Source: Ruminococcaceae bacterium AB4001 (GTDB lineage Bacteria > Bacillota > Clostridia > Saccharofermentanales > Saccharofermentanaceae). Taken from it: 64,000 nucleotides of DNA. A program made the position numbers and the translations under genes. The notes under the pieces were generated by a model. That model did no database searches, was not told where the DNA came from, and saw nothing but the letters and a program-made list of their open reading frames with translations. The stretch is taken from assembly GCA_000621765.1 (NCBI GenBank), contig JHXJ01000017.1:1-64000 (forward strand), read 5' to 3'. Positions 35,529-44,433 of the stretch are shown here, one piece after another; position 1 is the first letter of the stretch; the number at the start of each line of letters is the position of its first letter.

Positions 35529-36898
35529 TGGCCAAAAGATCGGCAAAGAAAAATAAGTTCAGCTTCCTAAAGTTCCTGGGAATAGTGGTTCTGCCTCTTA
35601 TCGCAGGTGCTTGTCTGGGCGTGGCTGCAGCTTATTTTTTTTATACCGACACCATCAGGGACATAGACAATTCATGTCTTTCTGAAGTTGATATCGAGTA
35701 TGGTCATCCGATCACACTCGATTGCTTTTTTACGAGAATACCTCCGAACACCAGGTTCATAACCAATATCGATCTTATCGATCCCGGTATGCTCGCATCT
35801 TACGACATCGCGATCGACTGCGGCGGTCATGTGGTCCATTCGATCCTCAATGTTGTTGACCGCACAGCTCCCACGGGCAAGCCTGTTCCGGTCGCAATGT
35901 ATACAGGTGAGGCTCCGGAGCCGGAGACGCTCATTACTGATATTTTCGACATGACTTCCGTCACATGCTCTTACGACGGCGGCAAGCCGGATCTTTCAAA
36001 GGGCGGAAAGTATGAGATCGGCGTAAAGCTTACAGATACCAGCGGAAATTCTTCTGTTGTCGGTGTTCCTTTCGATATCATCGAGGATGTACAGGCTCCC
36101 GTAATCTATGGTACCCACGACATGGACGTCATGGTCGGAACCGAAACGATCGCATACAGGGAAGGCATTCTGGTAACTGATGACCATGCCGAGAATCCCA
36201 GGCTTAATATCGATAACTCCAAGGTAAATCTCAACATCGTCGGAGATTACCCTGTCGTTTATACTGCTACTGACGATGTCGGAAACACATCCGAGGTCAC
36301 CATAAAGGTACATGTCATCCCGATCGCAAATGCAGAACAGTCTTCAGCTGTAACGCAGGCTTATGTTGATGAAGCATACAGGATGGCAAGAGAGATCAAT
36401 GCGAGCATCCTCGATGAAGACGATACAGACGTCGAGAAGGCAATGAAGATCTTCTACTGGGTACACAAGAACATTTCGTTCATCCTGCGTACGCCTTCTT
36501 ATGAGAACTGGGCTGTTGCAGCCATCAACACATTTACAAAGAGATACTCTTCCTGCTACGGAACATGGTCCGTCTGCAAGGCAATGCTGGACGTTGAGGG
36601 TATCGAGAATATCTGCGTCGTAAGAGAACGCAAGAACTCATGGGATAATTTCCATTACTGGGCACTGGTCAAGCTCAACGGCGAGTGGTGGCACTGCGAT
36701 GCCCAGAAGTATTTCAATGACTATACGCCTAAGGGTTATTTCTGCTTCATGATGACTGACGCAGAGATCAAGAATGCGCCGACCGACCACTCTTTTGCTA
36801 AGGATGAATATCCTGAGAGAGCTTCAACGTCAGTGCAGAAGTATATCAATGTTTATCAGGGGAAGATCTTATCGGGCTTCCCTTATGCAGATGAATAA
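35525..36898 (+). CDS. Membrane-anchored transglutaminase-like protein 3
   Basis: Third paralogue, 457 residues. A short basic cytoplasmic start, a membrane helix (~16-40), the beta-rich part, an Ig-like module (APVIYGTHDMDVMVG, ILVTDDHAENP, GDYPVVYTATDDVGN) and the transglutaminase-like domain with C344 (SSCYGT), H377 (FHYWAL) and D392 (WWHCDAQ). It differs from the others by SSC in place of GNC or GDC. It ends with the ERASTSVQKYI signature of copies 1 and 2. The start may be ATG 35525 or the ATG 3 nt later; both overlap the lipoprotein stop. Confidence 0.85.
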   Translation: MMAKRSAKKNKFSFLKFLGIVVLPLIAGACLGVAAAYFFYTDTIRDIDNSCLSEVDIEYGHPITLDCFFTRIPPNTRFITNIDLIDPGMLASYDIAIDCGGHVVHSILNVVDRTAPTGKPVPVAMYTGEAPEPETLITDIFDMTSVTCSYDGGKPDLSKGGKYEIGVKLTDTSGNSSVVGVPFDIIEDVQAPVIYGTHDMDVMVGTETIAYREGILVTDDHAENPRLNIDNSKVNLNIVGDYPVVYTATDDVGNTSEVTIKVHVIPIANAEQSSAVTQAYVDEAYRMAREINASILDEDDTDVEKAMKIFYWVHKNISFILRTPSYENWAVAAINTFTKRYSSCYGTWSVCKAMLDVEGIENICVVRERKNSWDNFHYWALVKLNGEWWHCDAQKYFNDYTPKGYFCFMMTDAEIKNAPTDHSFAKDEYPERASTSVQKYINVYQGKILSGFPYADE

Positions 36899-36909
36899 AG
36901 TGGGGAAAT

Positions 36910-38511
36910 ATGGAAAAGGACGAGAAGAAAATGGAAAAGAAATTGAAGATCCTGGTCATTGGCGCGAGTATCATTCTCGTGATACTCTGCGTGATCGCAT
37001 TTTTCGTATTGCGTGATGACAATGATTCAGCAGTCAAGACTGACGTGGTGATCGAGGCGGGAACCCCGATCACTATCGAGGCATTCTTCGATGCTGTTCC
37101 GAACAATGCGGAATTTGCGACGGATGTCTCGGGAATCGACACAACGCAGCCTGCAGTCTATCAGCTTAAGATCCGTTACGGACACAACAAAGAAGCTGAT
37201 GTCGTCTTAAGGATCGAAGACCACACACCTCCTACGGGCGAACCCGTTCCTGTAACTGTCTACAGCAACTGGAAGATGCCTGAAGCAAAGGACTGTGTCA
37301 CGAACCTTTACGACCTGTCAGGTATTGCAAAGATCGACTATCAGGAAGGCGAACCGAAGTTTACCGAATCCGGAACATACGATGTTCCGATCCTTGTAAC
37401 CGATGTTTACGGCAACAGCACCGTCATCAGGGTTCCCTTCACGATAATCAACGATGTAACGCCTCCTGTGATCACGGGTGTTCATGAGCTTACGCTCGAG
37501 GGCAATCCGGATTCACTTGATTTCTTCGGCGGAGTTACGGTCACCGATGACACTGACCCCGAGCCCGTTATCAAGATCGACGATTCACAGGTCGATTACA
37601 CCAAGGCAGGTGTGTATCCGCTCACTTATCTGGCTGTTGATAAGGCCGGAAACGTAGCTTCTGTTGATACGACGCTGACCGTCAAGATGCCTGAGGAAGC
37701 AAAGGATACCGAAACGAAAAATGACAACGGTTCCGGTGATTCTGACAAAGGAGATCCATATCCTCTTGCAAGAAAGGTCATGTCAGGACTTTACGGCTCA
37801 AGCGACGTTGAAACCGCAAGGAACATCTTCAACTGGGTACATAAGACACTCTGGTTCAGGCTCTTAAGCGGATCACGTTCATACGAGAATGCGGCTTACA
37901 GAGGATTCACCAAGCACAACGGTGACTGCTATGTTTATTACGCATGCTGCAAGATGCTCCTCGATGAAGCCGGTATCCCTAACATGAAGGTTGAGCGTTA
38001 TCCGAGATATAACGGAAACATCCACTACTGGCTTTTGGTCAAGCTCAACGGAGAGTGGTACCACTGCGACGCTACTGAGGGCTACAGTGATCATCCGGGC
38101 ATCTGGTTCATGTGCACCGATGACGAGATCAACGACAGATACCATCAGTTCAACGGTTCGCTTTATCCTATGCGCGCAGGCGGATCAAAGGAATACAAGC
38201 CCTCTGATACTCCTACGCCTACAGCTACACTGACACCTACGGCAACACCGTCAACAACGGCAACGCCTTCTCCTACACCTACTGTTGAGGTAACTCAGAC
38301 GCAGACACCAACGCCTACGCCTGCGCAGACAGATTCTACGGTGACACCTACGCCGGCACCGCCTGCTACTGACACACCTACACCGGCACCGACGGCTACC
38401 GATACACCGGTACCGACGCCTACGGAAACACCGGTAGCAACAGATCCGCCGACTCCTACGCCCGACACTTCAGGCGGCGAGGAAAACAACGGCAGCGAAA
38501 CAGGAGATTGA
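36910..38511 (+). CDS. Transglutaminase-like surface protein 4 with Thr-Pro tail
   Basis: Fourth paralogue, 533 residues. An N-terminal membrane helix (~12-34) is followed by beta-rich and Ig-like modules (PPVITGVHELTLEG, VTVTDDTDPEP, GVYPLTYLAVDKAGN) and the catalytic domain with C340 (GDCYVYY), H372 (IHYWLL) and D387 (WYHCDAT). After [16 protein letters not shown] comes a ~90-residue Thr/Pro-rich tail (TPTPTATLTPT type) ending in an acidic GGEENNGSETGD. The tail has no LPXTG motif or C-terminal helix. It could span the wall or be glycosylated. A second ATG at 36931 is possible. Confidence 0.85.
   Translation: MEKDEKKMEKKLKILVIGASIILVILCVIAFFVLRDDNDSAVKTDVVIEAGTPITIEAFFDAVPNNAEFATDVSGIDTTQPAVYQLKIRYGHNKEADVVLRIEDHTPPTGEPVPVTVYSNWKMPEAKDCVTNLYDLSGIAKIDYQEGEPKFTESGTYDVPILVTDVYGNSTVIRVPFTIINDVTPPVITGVHELTLEGNPDSLDFFGGVTVTDDTDPEPVIKIDDSQVDYTKAGVYPLTYLAVDKAGNVASVDTTLTVKMPEEAKDTETKNDNGSGDSDKGDPYPLARKVMSGLYGSSDVETARNIFNWVHKTLWFRLLSGSRSYENAAYRGFTKHNGDCYVYYACCKMLLDEAGIPNMKVERYPRYNGNIHYWLLVKLNGEWYHCDATEGYSDHPGIWFMCTDDEINDRYHQFNGSLYPMRAGGSKEYKPSDTPTPTATLTPTATPSTTATPSPTPTVEVTQTQTPTPTPAQTDSTVTPTPAPPATDTPTPAPTATDTPVPTPTETPVATDPPTPTPDTSGGEENNGSETGD
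38209..38470 (+). repeat. Thr-Pro-coding low-complexity repeat (protein 4 tail)
   Basis: ACx CCx ACx codon repeats encode a Thr/Pro/Ala tail. The repeats are imperfect at DNA level and vary in the third base, so selection on the amino acids seems to keep them. Confidence 0.8.
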
Positions 38512-38559
38512 TTTTTCGAGTTTGCGGATTGATGCATAAGCTTTTCTAACGATTGGTAT

Positions 38560-40158
38560 ATGTACAAGATTTTTGGAAAAATAGGAGCATTTTTATATTG
38601 TGCTGCACTTGTTGCCGCATCCGTATTCTTCACGATCAGGGATGCTGACAACAATCTTATAGATGAAGTCGTTATCGAAGCCGGAACTGAAATCAGGTTA
38701 GAGGATTTCTTCAAGGAATGTCCCGGTGATGCAAGATTCATCACCGACATTTCATCGATCGATACCGATGTTCCTGCAGTATATAAGCTCAAAGTATTTT
38801 ATGATGAGGCATTCGAAAAGGATGTCACTTTAAGGATTGAGGATCACACGCCGCCTAAGGGTATGGCGCTTCCCCAGGAGTTTTACTGCAATTGGAAAAT
38901 GCCTGAGGCAGCGGACTGCATAGGCTATCTTTACGACCTTTCAGGCATCGCAAAGATCGAATACAGGGACGGCGTTCCGCACTTTTCAAAGGGCGGTGTC
39001 TTTGATGTCGCGGTAGTAGTTACTGACGTTTACGGCAACAGTTCCGAGATAATGGTCCCGTTCACCATGATCGACGATCATACGGCTCCGCTGATCAAGG
39101 GCATACATAACTTCGACATCGTTGACGATGTCGGAAAACTCGATTTCTTCGCCGGAATAACGGTCACTGATGATTACGATGACGAACCTGTCCTTAGGGT
39201 AGACGATTCTGATATCGATTACACCAAGAACGGTGATTATTTCATCACTTACGAGGCAGTGGATAAGGCAGGAAACGTCCGCAGACTTAAGGCAAGAGTC
39301 AGGATATCCGTAACAGTCGAAGACGAAGAGATAGGCGAAGGCGGATACAGATACATCGATGCCGAGAAGAACCCGGGAGATCCTTATTCTCTCGCATCCG
39401 GCATCATGTCAGGTCTTTGGAGAGGTTCTGATGTCGAGACTGCAAGGGCAATCTTCGACTGGGTACACTCGAACATCTATTACATGAATGTAAGAGGTTC
39501 GCAGAACTACGAGAGTGCCGCTTACATGGGATTCAGCAGACGTTGCGGCGACTGTTATGTCTTCTACTGCTGTTCAAAGATGCTGCTCGACTGCGCAGGC
39601 ATTCCCAACATGATGGTCAGGAGATATCCGGTCTATACCAACGGGCATTACTGGAATCTCGTAAAGCTCAACGGTGAGTGGTATCACTGTGATGCGACAA
39701 AGTTCAGAAATCACCCGGGCGTATATTTCATGTGCACGGATGAACAGATCAACGACGGCAACCACCAGTTCAACGGCTGGCTCTATCCTATGCGCGCCGG
39801 CGGTTCAAAAGAGTACAAGCCGTCAGACACACCGACGCCGACACAGACGAATACGCCTACACCTACGCCGGTACCAACGGTAACGAATACACCGACACCT
39901 TCTGCGACGCAGACGCCCGTACCTACGGCAAAGGCAACAGCTACGCCAACGTCTACGCCGACATCGACTCCATCGTCAACACCGACGTCGACTCCGACAC
40001 CTACGGCGGCTCCGACGTCAACATCAACGCCGGTTCCCACATCAACGGACACACCTACTCCGACACCTACAGACGTGGCGGAACCGACAGCTACAGAAAC
40101 TTCAACACCTACTCCGACTCCGGAAGCGGAAGAAGAGCAGGACAAGGACAAAGAATAA
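38560..40158 (+). CDS. Transglutaminase-like surface protein 5 with Thr-Pro tail
   Basis: Fifth paralogue, 532 residues. A signal-like helix at the very N-terminus ([22 protein letters not shown]), the beta-rich region, an Ig-like module ([41 protein letters not shown]) and the catalytic domain with C332 (GDCYVFY), H363 (GHYWNL) and D378 (WYHCDAT). It shares [21 protein letters not shown] with protein 4, then a ~100-residue Thr/Pro/Ser tail and the acidic end [11 protein letters not shown]. No ribosome binding site is obvious before the ATG. The copies 4-6 form the closest subgroup. Confidence 0.85.
   Translation: MYKIFGKIGAFLYCAALVAASVFFTIRDADNNLIDEVVIEAGTEIRLEDFFKECPGDARFITDISSIDTDVPAVYKLKVFYDEAFEKDVTLRIEDHTPPKGMALPQEFYCNWKMPEAADCIGYLYDLSGIAKIEYRDGVPHFSKGGVFDVAVVVTDVYGNSSEIMVPFTMIDDHTAPLIKGIHNFDIVDDVGKLDFFAGITVTDDYDDEPVLRVDDSDIDYTKNGDYFITYEAVDKAGNVRRLKARVRISVTVEDEEIGEGGYRYIDAEKNPGDPYSLASGIMSGLWRGSDVETARAIFDWVHSNIYYMNVRGSQNYESAAYMGFSRRCGDCYVFYCCSKMLLDCAGIPNMMVRRYPVYTNGHYWNLVKLNGEWYHCDATKFRNHPGVYFMCTDEQINDGNHQFNGWLYPMRAGGSKEYKPSDTPTPTQTNTPTPTPVPTVTNTPTPSATQTPVPTAKATATPTSTPTSTPSSTPTSTPTPTAAPTSTSTPVPTSTDTPTPTPTDVAEPTATETSTPTPTPEAEEEQDKDKE
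39829..40125 (+). repeat. Thr-Pro-coding low-complexity repeat (protein 5 tail)
   Basis: A longer version of the tail in protein 4, with [13 protein letters not shown] repeats. The opposite strand reads as a Val/Gly repeat without any gene-like features. Confidence 0.8.
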
Positions 40159-40206
40159 GAGTATATTTTATTTGGGGATTAAATTTGGGAATAGAGGAAA
40201 AGGATT

Positions 40207-41496
40207 ATGCACAACTTTTTGGGGAAGATAGGAGCGTTTATATACTGCTCCGCTCTGTTGGGAGCGTCAGTCGCATTTACGATAAGTGACGCCGACAAAA
40301 ACCTTAACAGGACCGTGACCATTGAGGCCGGTTCAAAGATCAGGATAGAGGACTTCTTCGTTGAGTGTCCGGAAGATGCCGGATTTATTACTGACATCTC
40401 TGCTATCGACACGAAGATTCCTGCGGTCTACAGGCTCAGGGTCATCTATGACAGAGTCTTTGAGAAGGATGTCATCCTGAAGATCGAAGACCACACGGCA
40501 CCTAAAGGCATTCCGCTTCCGAAGATGCAGTATGCAAGCCTTGAGTGGCCGGAGGCATCAGAGTGTGTCGGCTGTCTTTACGATCTTTCAGGCATAGCCA
40601 GGATCGAATATCTTAACGGTACTCCGTCTTATGAGTATACGGGCGATTACACCGTGCCTGTCGTGGTTACGGACTGGTATGACAATTCCACGATCATCAA
40701 TGTTCCGTTCCATGTTACGGATGACCACAATGCGCCTCTTTTCTACGGGATACACGATATCACGATAGGCTGCTCGGAGGATGCGGTGATCGATTATTAT
40801 TCCGGCATCACATGGAAAGACGATTACGATGAAGATCCGAAGGTCGTCGTCGACACATCGAGGGTAAAGATGGGCGAAGCCGGTTCTTATGTAATTACAT
40901 ATAAAGCAAAAGATGAAGCAGGCAATGTCCGCAGACAGGATGCCACGGTCAACATAAAAGAAGAAGTATTCGAAGACGGTGTCAGAGGCACGGGCGCTGC
41001 CTGGGATACGACTGTCCACAGGGAAGTCTACAAGATAGCAGAAGACCTGGTCGCAAAGCTTAAGGGCAAGAACGAGACGGAGACCGCCCGCAATATCTAT
41101 ACATGGGTACACTCCAATATCTTCTACAGACCGGTCAACGAGTCACAGACTTTTGAGGAAGCTGCTTTGAGAGGATTCACGCAGCACGGCGGTGACTGTT
41201 TCACTTACTATTCCACATGCAAGATGCTCCTTGACTGTGCAGGTATCGAAAACATGATGGTAATAAGATATCCGATCCAGCATAACGGACATTATTGGAA
41301 TCTCGTAAAATTGGACGGAGAGTGGTATCATTGTGATTCGACATTGTTCGATTATCATTGGGAGGTATTCTTCAAGTGTACCGACGAAGAGATAAAGGAC
41401 GGTCATCACAGGTTTGACGGATCCATGCTGCCTGTAAGGGCAGGAGGGACCCCCGAATACATAACCGAACAACAGGAAACTGAAAATATAGAATAA
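40207..41496 (+). CDS. Transglutaminase-like surface protein 6
   Basis: Sixth paralogue, 429 residues. It begins FLGKIGAFIYCSALLGASVAFTI, nearly the same helix as protein 5, followed by the beta-rich part, an Ig-like module (APLFYGIHDITIG, ITWKDDYDEDP, GSYVITYKAKDEAGN) and the catalytic domain with C331 (GDCFTYY), H362 (GHYWNL) and D377 (WYHCDST). It lacks the Thr-Pro tail and ends shortly after LPVRAGGTPEYI. GAGGAAAAGGA precedes the ATG. The second lipoprotein gene starts 20 nt later. Confidence 0.85.
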   Translation: MHNFLGKIGAFIYCSALLGASVAFTISDADKNLNRTVTIEAGSKIRIEDFFVECPEDAGFITDISAIDTKIPAVYRLRVIYDRVFEKDVILKIEDHTAPKGIPLPKMQYASLEWPEASECVGCLYDLSGIARIEYLNGTPSYEYTGDYTVPVVVTDWYDNSTIINVPFHVTDDHNAPLFYGIHDITIGCSEDAVIDYYSGITWKDDYDEDPKVVVDTSRVKMGEAGSYVITYKAKDEAGNVRRQDATVNIKEEVFEDGVRGTGAAWDTTVHREVYKIAEDLVAKLKGKNETETARNIYTWVHSNIFYRPVNESQTFEEAALRGFTQHGGDCFTYYSTCKMLLDCAGIENMMVIRYPIQHNGHYWNLVKLDGEWYHCDSTLFDYHWEVFFKCTDEEIKDGHHRFDGSMLPVRAGGTPEYITEQQETENIE

Positions 41497-41516
41497 GATA
41501 ATAGGAGAAAAGAAAG

Positions 41517-42086
41517 ATGAAGAAAACAAAGATTATCGTAGCAACATTAGGTTTATGCATGGCAGCAGCTCTTTTTGCAGGATGCAACCAGCCGTCATCA
41601 GACGAGACAGCCCAGGCAGTACGTCTTGACGGCGGCCAGACACAGATCTCGGTAGAAGCAAGCAATCAGAGTGAATCAGGAAATGTCGAGGGATATGCAT
41701 TCACATACAGGGGCTACAGCATCATGCCGGGCACTAATGCCGAATCCGTACTCGCAGCTTTGGGTGACCCGATCGAAGAGCCTTATCAGGCAGCTTCATG
41801 CGCAGGCCAGGGCCTGGATACGACATATACATATGCCGGATTCCTTATCCAGACATATACTGATAACGGTGTTGAACTCATCAGAGGAATCATCGTTGAA
41901 GACCCGCTCACTGACTGCAACGGTGTCCGTGTCGGCCAGACGGTAGACGAGGCAAAGGCAGTTTTCGGAACACCCGAACAGGTAGATGACTACGGTCTTC
42001 TCTATATTTCGGGAAATACAGCTCTCCAGATCTCTACTGACGGTGTAAACACCATCGAGTCGATCGTATACAGGACAGCTGATTAA
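41517..42086 (+). CDS. Lipoprotein of the transglutaminase-like island (copy 2)
   Basis: A 189-residue paralogue of the lipoprotein at 34953. Signal peptide and lipobox LFAGC with lipid-attachment C23, then a Ser/Gln-rich linker and a domain with ASCAGQGLDTTYTY and VGQTVDEAKAVFGTPEQ. The conserved Cys in ASCAGQG is the only cysteine shared in the globular part besides one in the DCNGV/EGICI region. AGGAGAAAAG precedes the ATG. The family is not known to me. It ends the island. Confidence 0.8.
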   Translation: MKKTKIIVATLGLCMAAALFAGCNQPSSDETAQAVRLDGGQTQISVEASNQSESGNVEGYAFTYRGYSIMPGTNAESVLAALGDPIEEPYQAASCAGQGLDTTYTYAGFLIQTYTDNGVELIRGIIVEDPLTDCNGVRVGQTVDEAKAVFGTPEQVDDYGLLYISGNTALQISTDGVNTIESIVYRTAD

Positions 42087-42149
42087 ACACGAAAAAAGGC
42101 GGATTTCGACGATTTTAAGAGAATTATTGAAGTTTTTTAAGAAAAATCG

Positions 42150-42178
42150 TTGACATATCGTTTTAAGGCGGTTATTAT
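42150..42178 (+). promoter_or_regulatory. rplM-rpsI promoter
   Basis: TTGACA 42150-42155, 17-bp spacer, TATTAT 42173-42178. Confidence 0.88.
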
Positions 42179-42181
42179 ATG

Positions 42182-42213
42182 CAGGCTTGCTTCAGGGCAG
42201 GCCTGTTCTTTTT
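42182..42213 (+). promoter_or_regulatory. Hairpin with T tract in the rplM leader
   Basis: CAGGCTTGC (42182-42190) and GCAGGCCTG (42197-42205) form a 9-bp stem with one wobble, then TTCTTTTT. It may be the L13-leader regulatory element or an attenuator. The first bases of the stem are close to the expected transcription start, so only part may be transcribed. Confidence 0.5.
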
Positions 42214-42272
42214 GTCCGGTAAGGGCATAGGGAATACTAAGAAGAATCAATGAATTTCAAGGAGAAAGACAC

Positions 42273-42701
42273 ATGGCTACATATGTTGCAACCAAGGATT
42301 CAATAGAAAGGAAATGGCTCGTAATCGACGCAGAGGGCATGGTTCTCGGTCGTTTGGCTACAGAGGTCGCTAAGCTCTTAAGAGGTAAGCACAAGCCCAC
42401 ATATACTCCTTTCCTTGATACCGGAGATAATGTAATCGTAATCAACGCTTCCAAGGTAATTGTTACCGGTAAGAAGGCTGACGAAAAGATCTATCGTCAT
42501 CACTCTGGATTCCCGGGTGGAATGAAAGAGATCGATTTCCGTACTATGATGGCAAAGAACCCTGAGAAGGCAGTAGAGCTCGCAGTTAAGGGTATGCTCC
42601 CTAAGAACTCTCTCGGCCGTCAGATGTTCAGAAAGCTTCACGTTTATGCCGGCCCCGAGCACGAGCAGGCAGCTCAGAAGCCTGAAGTTTACACATTCTA
42701 A
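42273..42701 (+). CDS. rplM: 50S ribosomal protein L13
   Basis: L13 is an early-assembling large-subunit protein. The 142-residue protein has [45 protein letters not shown] and the late [36 protein letters not shown] precedes the ATG. It forms the universal pair with rpsI, 18 nt downstream. Confidence 0.97.
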   Translation: MATYVATKDSIERKWLVIDAEGMVLGRLATEVAKLLRGKHKPTYTPFLDTGDNVIVINASKVIVTGKKADEKIYRHHSGFPGGMKEIDFRTMMAKNPEKAVELAVKGMLPKNSLGRQMFRKLHVYAGPEHEQAAQKPEVYTF

Positions 42702-42719
42702 TCGGAGGACTAAGTAATA

Positions 42720-43133
42720 ATGGCAGCAAAGAAATCAAGCAGCAAAGTATATTATTACGGCACAGGCCGTCGTAAGGACGCAGTAGCAGCCGTTCGTCTG
42801 GTTCCCGGTAAGGGCAAGATCACGATCAACGGCAAGGATATCGACGATTACTTTGGTCTCGACACACTGAAGCTCATCGTTCGTCAGCCTCTCGCAGCTA
42901 CACAGACAGAAGATAAGTTCGACGTTATCGTTAAGGCTGTAGGCGGCGGTATTTCCGGTCAGGCCGGTGCTATCCGTCACGGTATCGCAAGAGCTTTGGT
43001 TGAAGCAGACGAAGAGAGCTACAAGGCAGTTCTCAAGGAGAGCGGATTCCTTACACGTGACGCACGTATGAAGGAAAGAAAGAAGCCGGGTCTCAAGAAG
43101 GCAAGAAAGGCTTCACAGTTCTCAAAGCGTTAA
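42720..43133 (+). CDS. rpsI: 30S ribosomal protein S9
   Basis: S9 binds near the P-site tRNA through its C-terminal tail. The 137-residue protein has [46 protein letters not shown] and the basic end [24 protein letters not shown] box lies upstream of the ATG. Second gene of the rplM operon. Confidence 0.97.
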   Translation: MAAKKSSSKVYYYGTGRRKDAVAAVRLVPGKGKITINGKDIDDYFGLDTLKLIVRQPLAATQTEDKFDVIVKAVGGGISGQAGAIRHGIARALVEADEESYKAVLKESGFLTRDARMKERKKPGLKKARKASQFSKR

Positions 43134-43161
43134 TCGTTATACGTTTACAGAGTCTTTCGAA

Positions 43162-43190
43162 AAGGACTGCATTACCTGCGGTCCTTTTTT
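43162..43190 (+). terminator. rplM-rpsI terminator
   Basis: AAGGACTGC and GCGGTCCTT form a 9-bp stem (one G-U pair) with a 7-nt loop, followed by a T run. Confidence 0.9.
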
Positions 43191-43313
43191 CTTGCCTGAA
43201 AATGGTACAAATGGGTGATTATAAATCAAACGGATTTTATATATACTCGAAACACAGGATATCCGGAACAGATGAAAGAAATCCTGTATGCGTATTATGA
43301 GGGAGGAAAGAAA

Positions 43314-44285
43314 ATGATCAGCAACAAGATAAAAATTGCAGGGTTATTAAGCCTCGCAACAGCGATTCTGCTGGGCACACAGGTTTCCGCAGCACAGGTT
43401 CCTGATCCGTATGCCGGAATAAAAATCAGATCAGACTTTGAGTATGATAAAGCTGATGAGTTAGGGTACGATGAACTCTATCATGTTCAATTAAGTGATA
43501 AAAACAATGATGTTGACCTTTACAGATTTGTTCCCAGAGCAACAGGAAACTATACGATCTACATAAGCAATATGAGTGCAGATTTCTTAATAGGAATAAT
43601 AGACTATGAGAATTTTGAGAATACCGGAGAAGATATCTTCTGGTATTGCAAAGCAGATGATAGCGATCCGGACAATTATGATTTTGTGAAAGGAAAAACT
43701 TACTATATCCTTGCATGGACTTTAGGATCTGATGCTGCAGCAGATTTTGATCTTGCGCTTATCGATTATGAAGGTGAAGGGAATCCTTATGCCGGTTGGA
43801 GACGAATGGACGGCTACTGGTGCTATATGTATGAAAATTATAACTATGCAGAAGGCTGGACGAAAATCGGTGGTAAGTGGTATTTCTTCAATGAAGATAA
43901 AGAGATGCAGACCGGTTGGATCAAGGACAGCGGCAAGTGGTATTTCCTGAAGCCGTCAGGTGAGATGGCTACCGGCTGGATCAAGGACGGCGGTAAGTGG
44001 TATTACATGAAGTCATCCGGAGAGATGGCTACAGGTTGGATCAAAGATAACGGAAGCTGGTATTTCCTTAAATCTTCAGGCGAGATGGCAGCAAATGAAT
44101 ACTGCAACGGTTACTGGCTTGAAGCAAACGGCAAGTGGATCTACGAGGCCATAGCAAGCTGGAAGAAGGATTCCAAGGGCTGGTACTACCAGGATACGAC
44201 CGGATGGTATGCAAAGAATGCAACTTATAAGATTGATGGTAAGAACTATAACTTCAATTCTGCAGGATATTGCACGAATCCCTGA
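43314..44285 (+). CDS. Secreted protein with cell-wall-binding repeats
   Basis: A 323-residue secreted protein. A signal peptide ending VSA-AQ is followed by a ~130-residue beta-rich region resembling a PPC domain (DVDLYRFVPRATGNYTIYI, GKTYYILAWTLGSD). Then come four 20-residue repeats of the choline/glucan-binding type (GWIKDGGKWYYMKSSGEMAT), plus two degenerate ones at the end. There is no catalytic domain. The ATG at 43314 with GGGAGGAAAG upstream is chosen over an in-frame start at 43215. Its N-terminal codons look AT-richer than the neighbours. It probably binds the wall or a surface polysaccharide. Confidence 0.85.
   Translation: MISNKIKIAGLLSLATAILLGTQVSAAQVPDPYAGIKIRSDFEYDKADELGYDELYHVQLSDKNNDVDLYRFVPRATGNYTIYISNMSADFLIGIIDYENFENTGEDIFWYCKADDSDPDNYDFVKGKTYYILAWTLGSDAAADFDLALIDYEGEGNPYAGWRRMDGYWCYMYENYNYAEGWTKIGGKWYFFNEDKEMQTGWIKDSGKWYFLKPSGEMATGWIKDGGKWYYMKSSGEMATGWIKDNGSWYFLKSSGEMAANEYCNGYWLEANGKWIYEAIASWKKDSKGWYYQDTTGWYAKNATYKIDGKNYNFNSAGYCTNP
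43854..44093 (+). repeat. Four 60-bp tandem repeats coding wall-binding units
   Basis: Four in-frame 60-bp units begin at 43854, 43914, 43974 and 44034. Units two to four are nearly identical in protein. Confidence 0.85.
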
Positions 44286-44314
44286 TAAAACTGACAATAA
44301 CCTTTAAATAAAGC

Positions 44315-44359
44315 AAGACTGCCTCCCAAGTGCCCATAACCGGAGGCAGTCTTATTTTG
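44315..44359 (+). terminator. Terminator after the wall-binding protein
   Basis: AAGACTGCCTCC (44315-44326) and GGAGGCAGTCTT (44342-44353) form a perfect 12-bp stem, followed by ATTTTG. Confidence 0.9.
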
Positions 44360-44396
44360 TGTTTATCTGAGAACTCTTCGTCCTGAATACTCCTCT

Positions 44397-44425
44397 TTGC
44401 TATTTATCACTCTTGAATGTAAAAT
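44397..44425 (+). promoter_or_regulatory. tsaE promoter (leaderless candidate)
   Basis: TTGCTA 44397-44402, 17-bp spacer, TAAAAT 44420-44425. The ATG at 44434 is 8 nt further, with no Shine-Dalgarno sequence, so the mRNA would start at the start codon. Confidence 0.65.
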
Positions 44426-44433
44426 TACTACGC

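Noticed and set aside
39783..40151. Minus-strand open frame of Val/Gly repeats opposite the Thr-Pro tail of protein 5
   Set aside because: It is the mirror of a low-complexity coding repeat, without ribosome binding site or family features.
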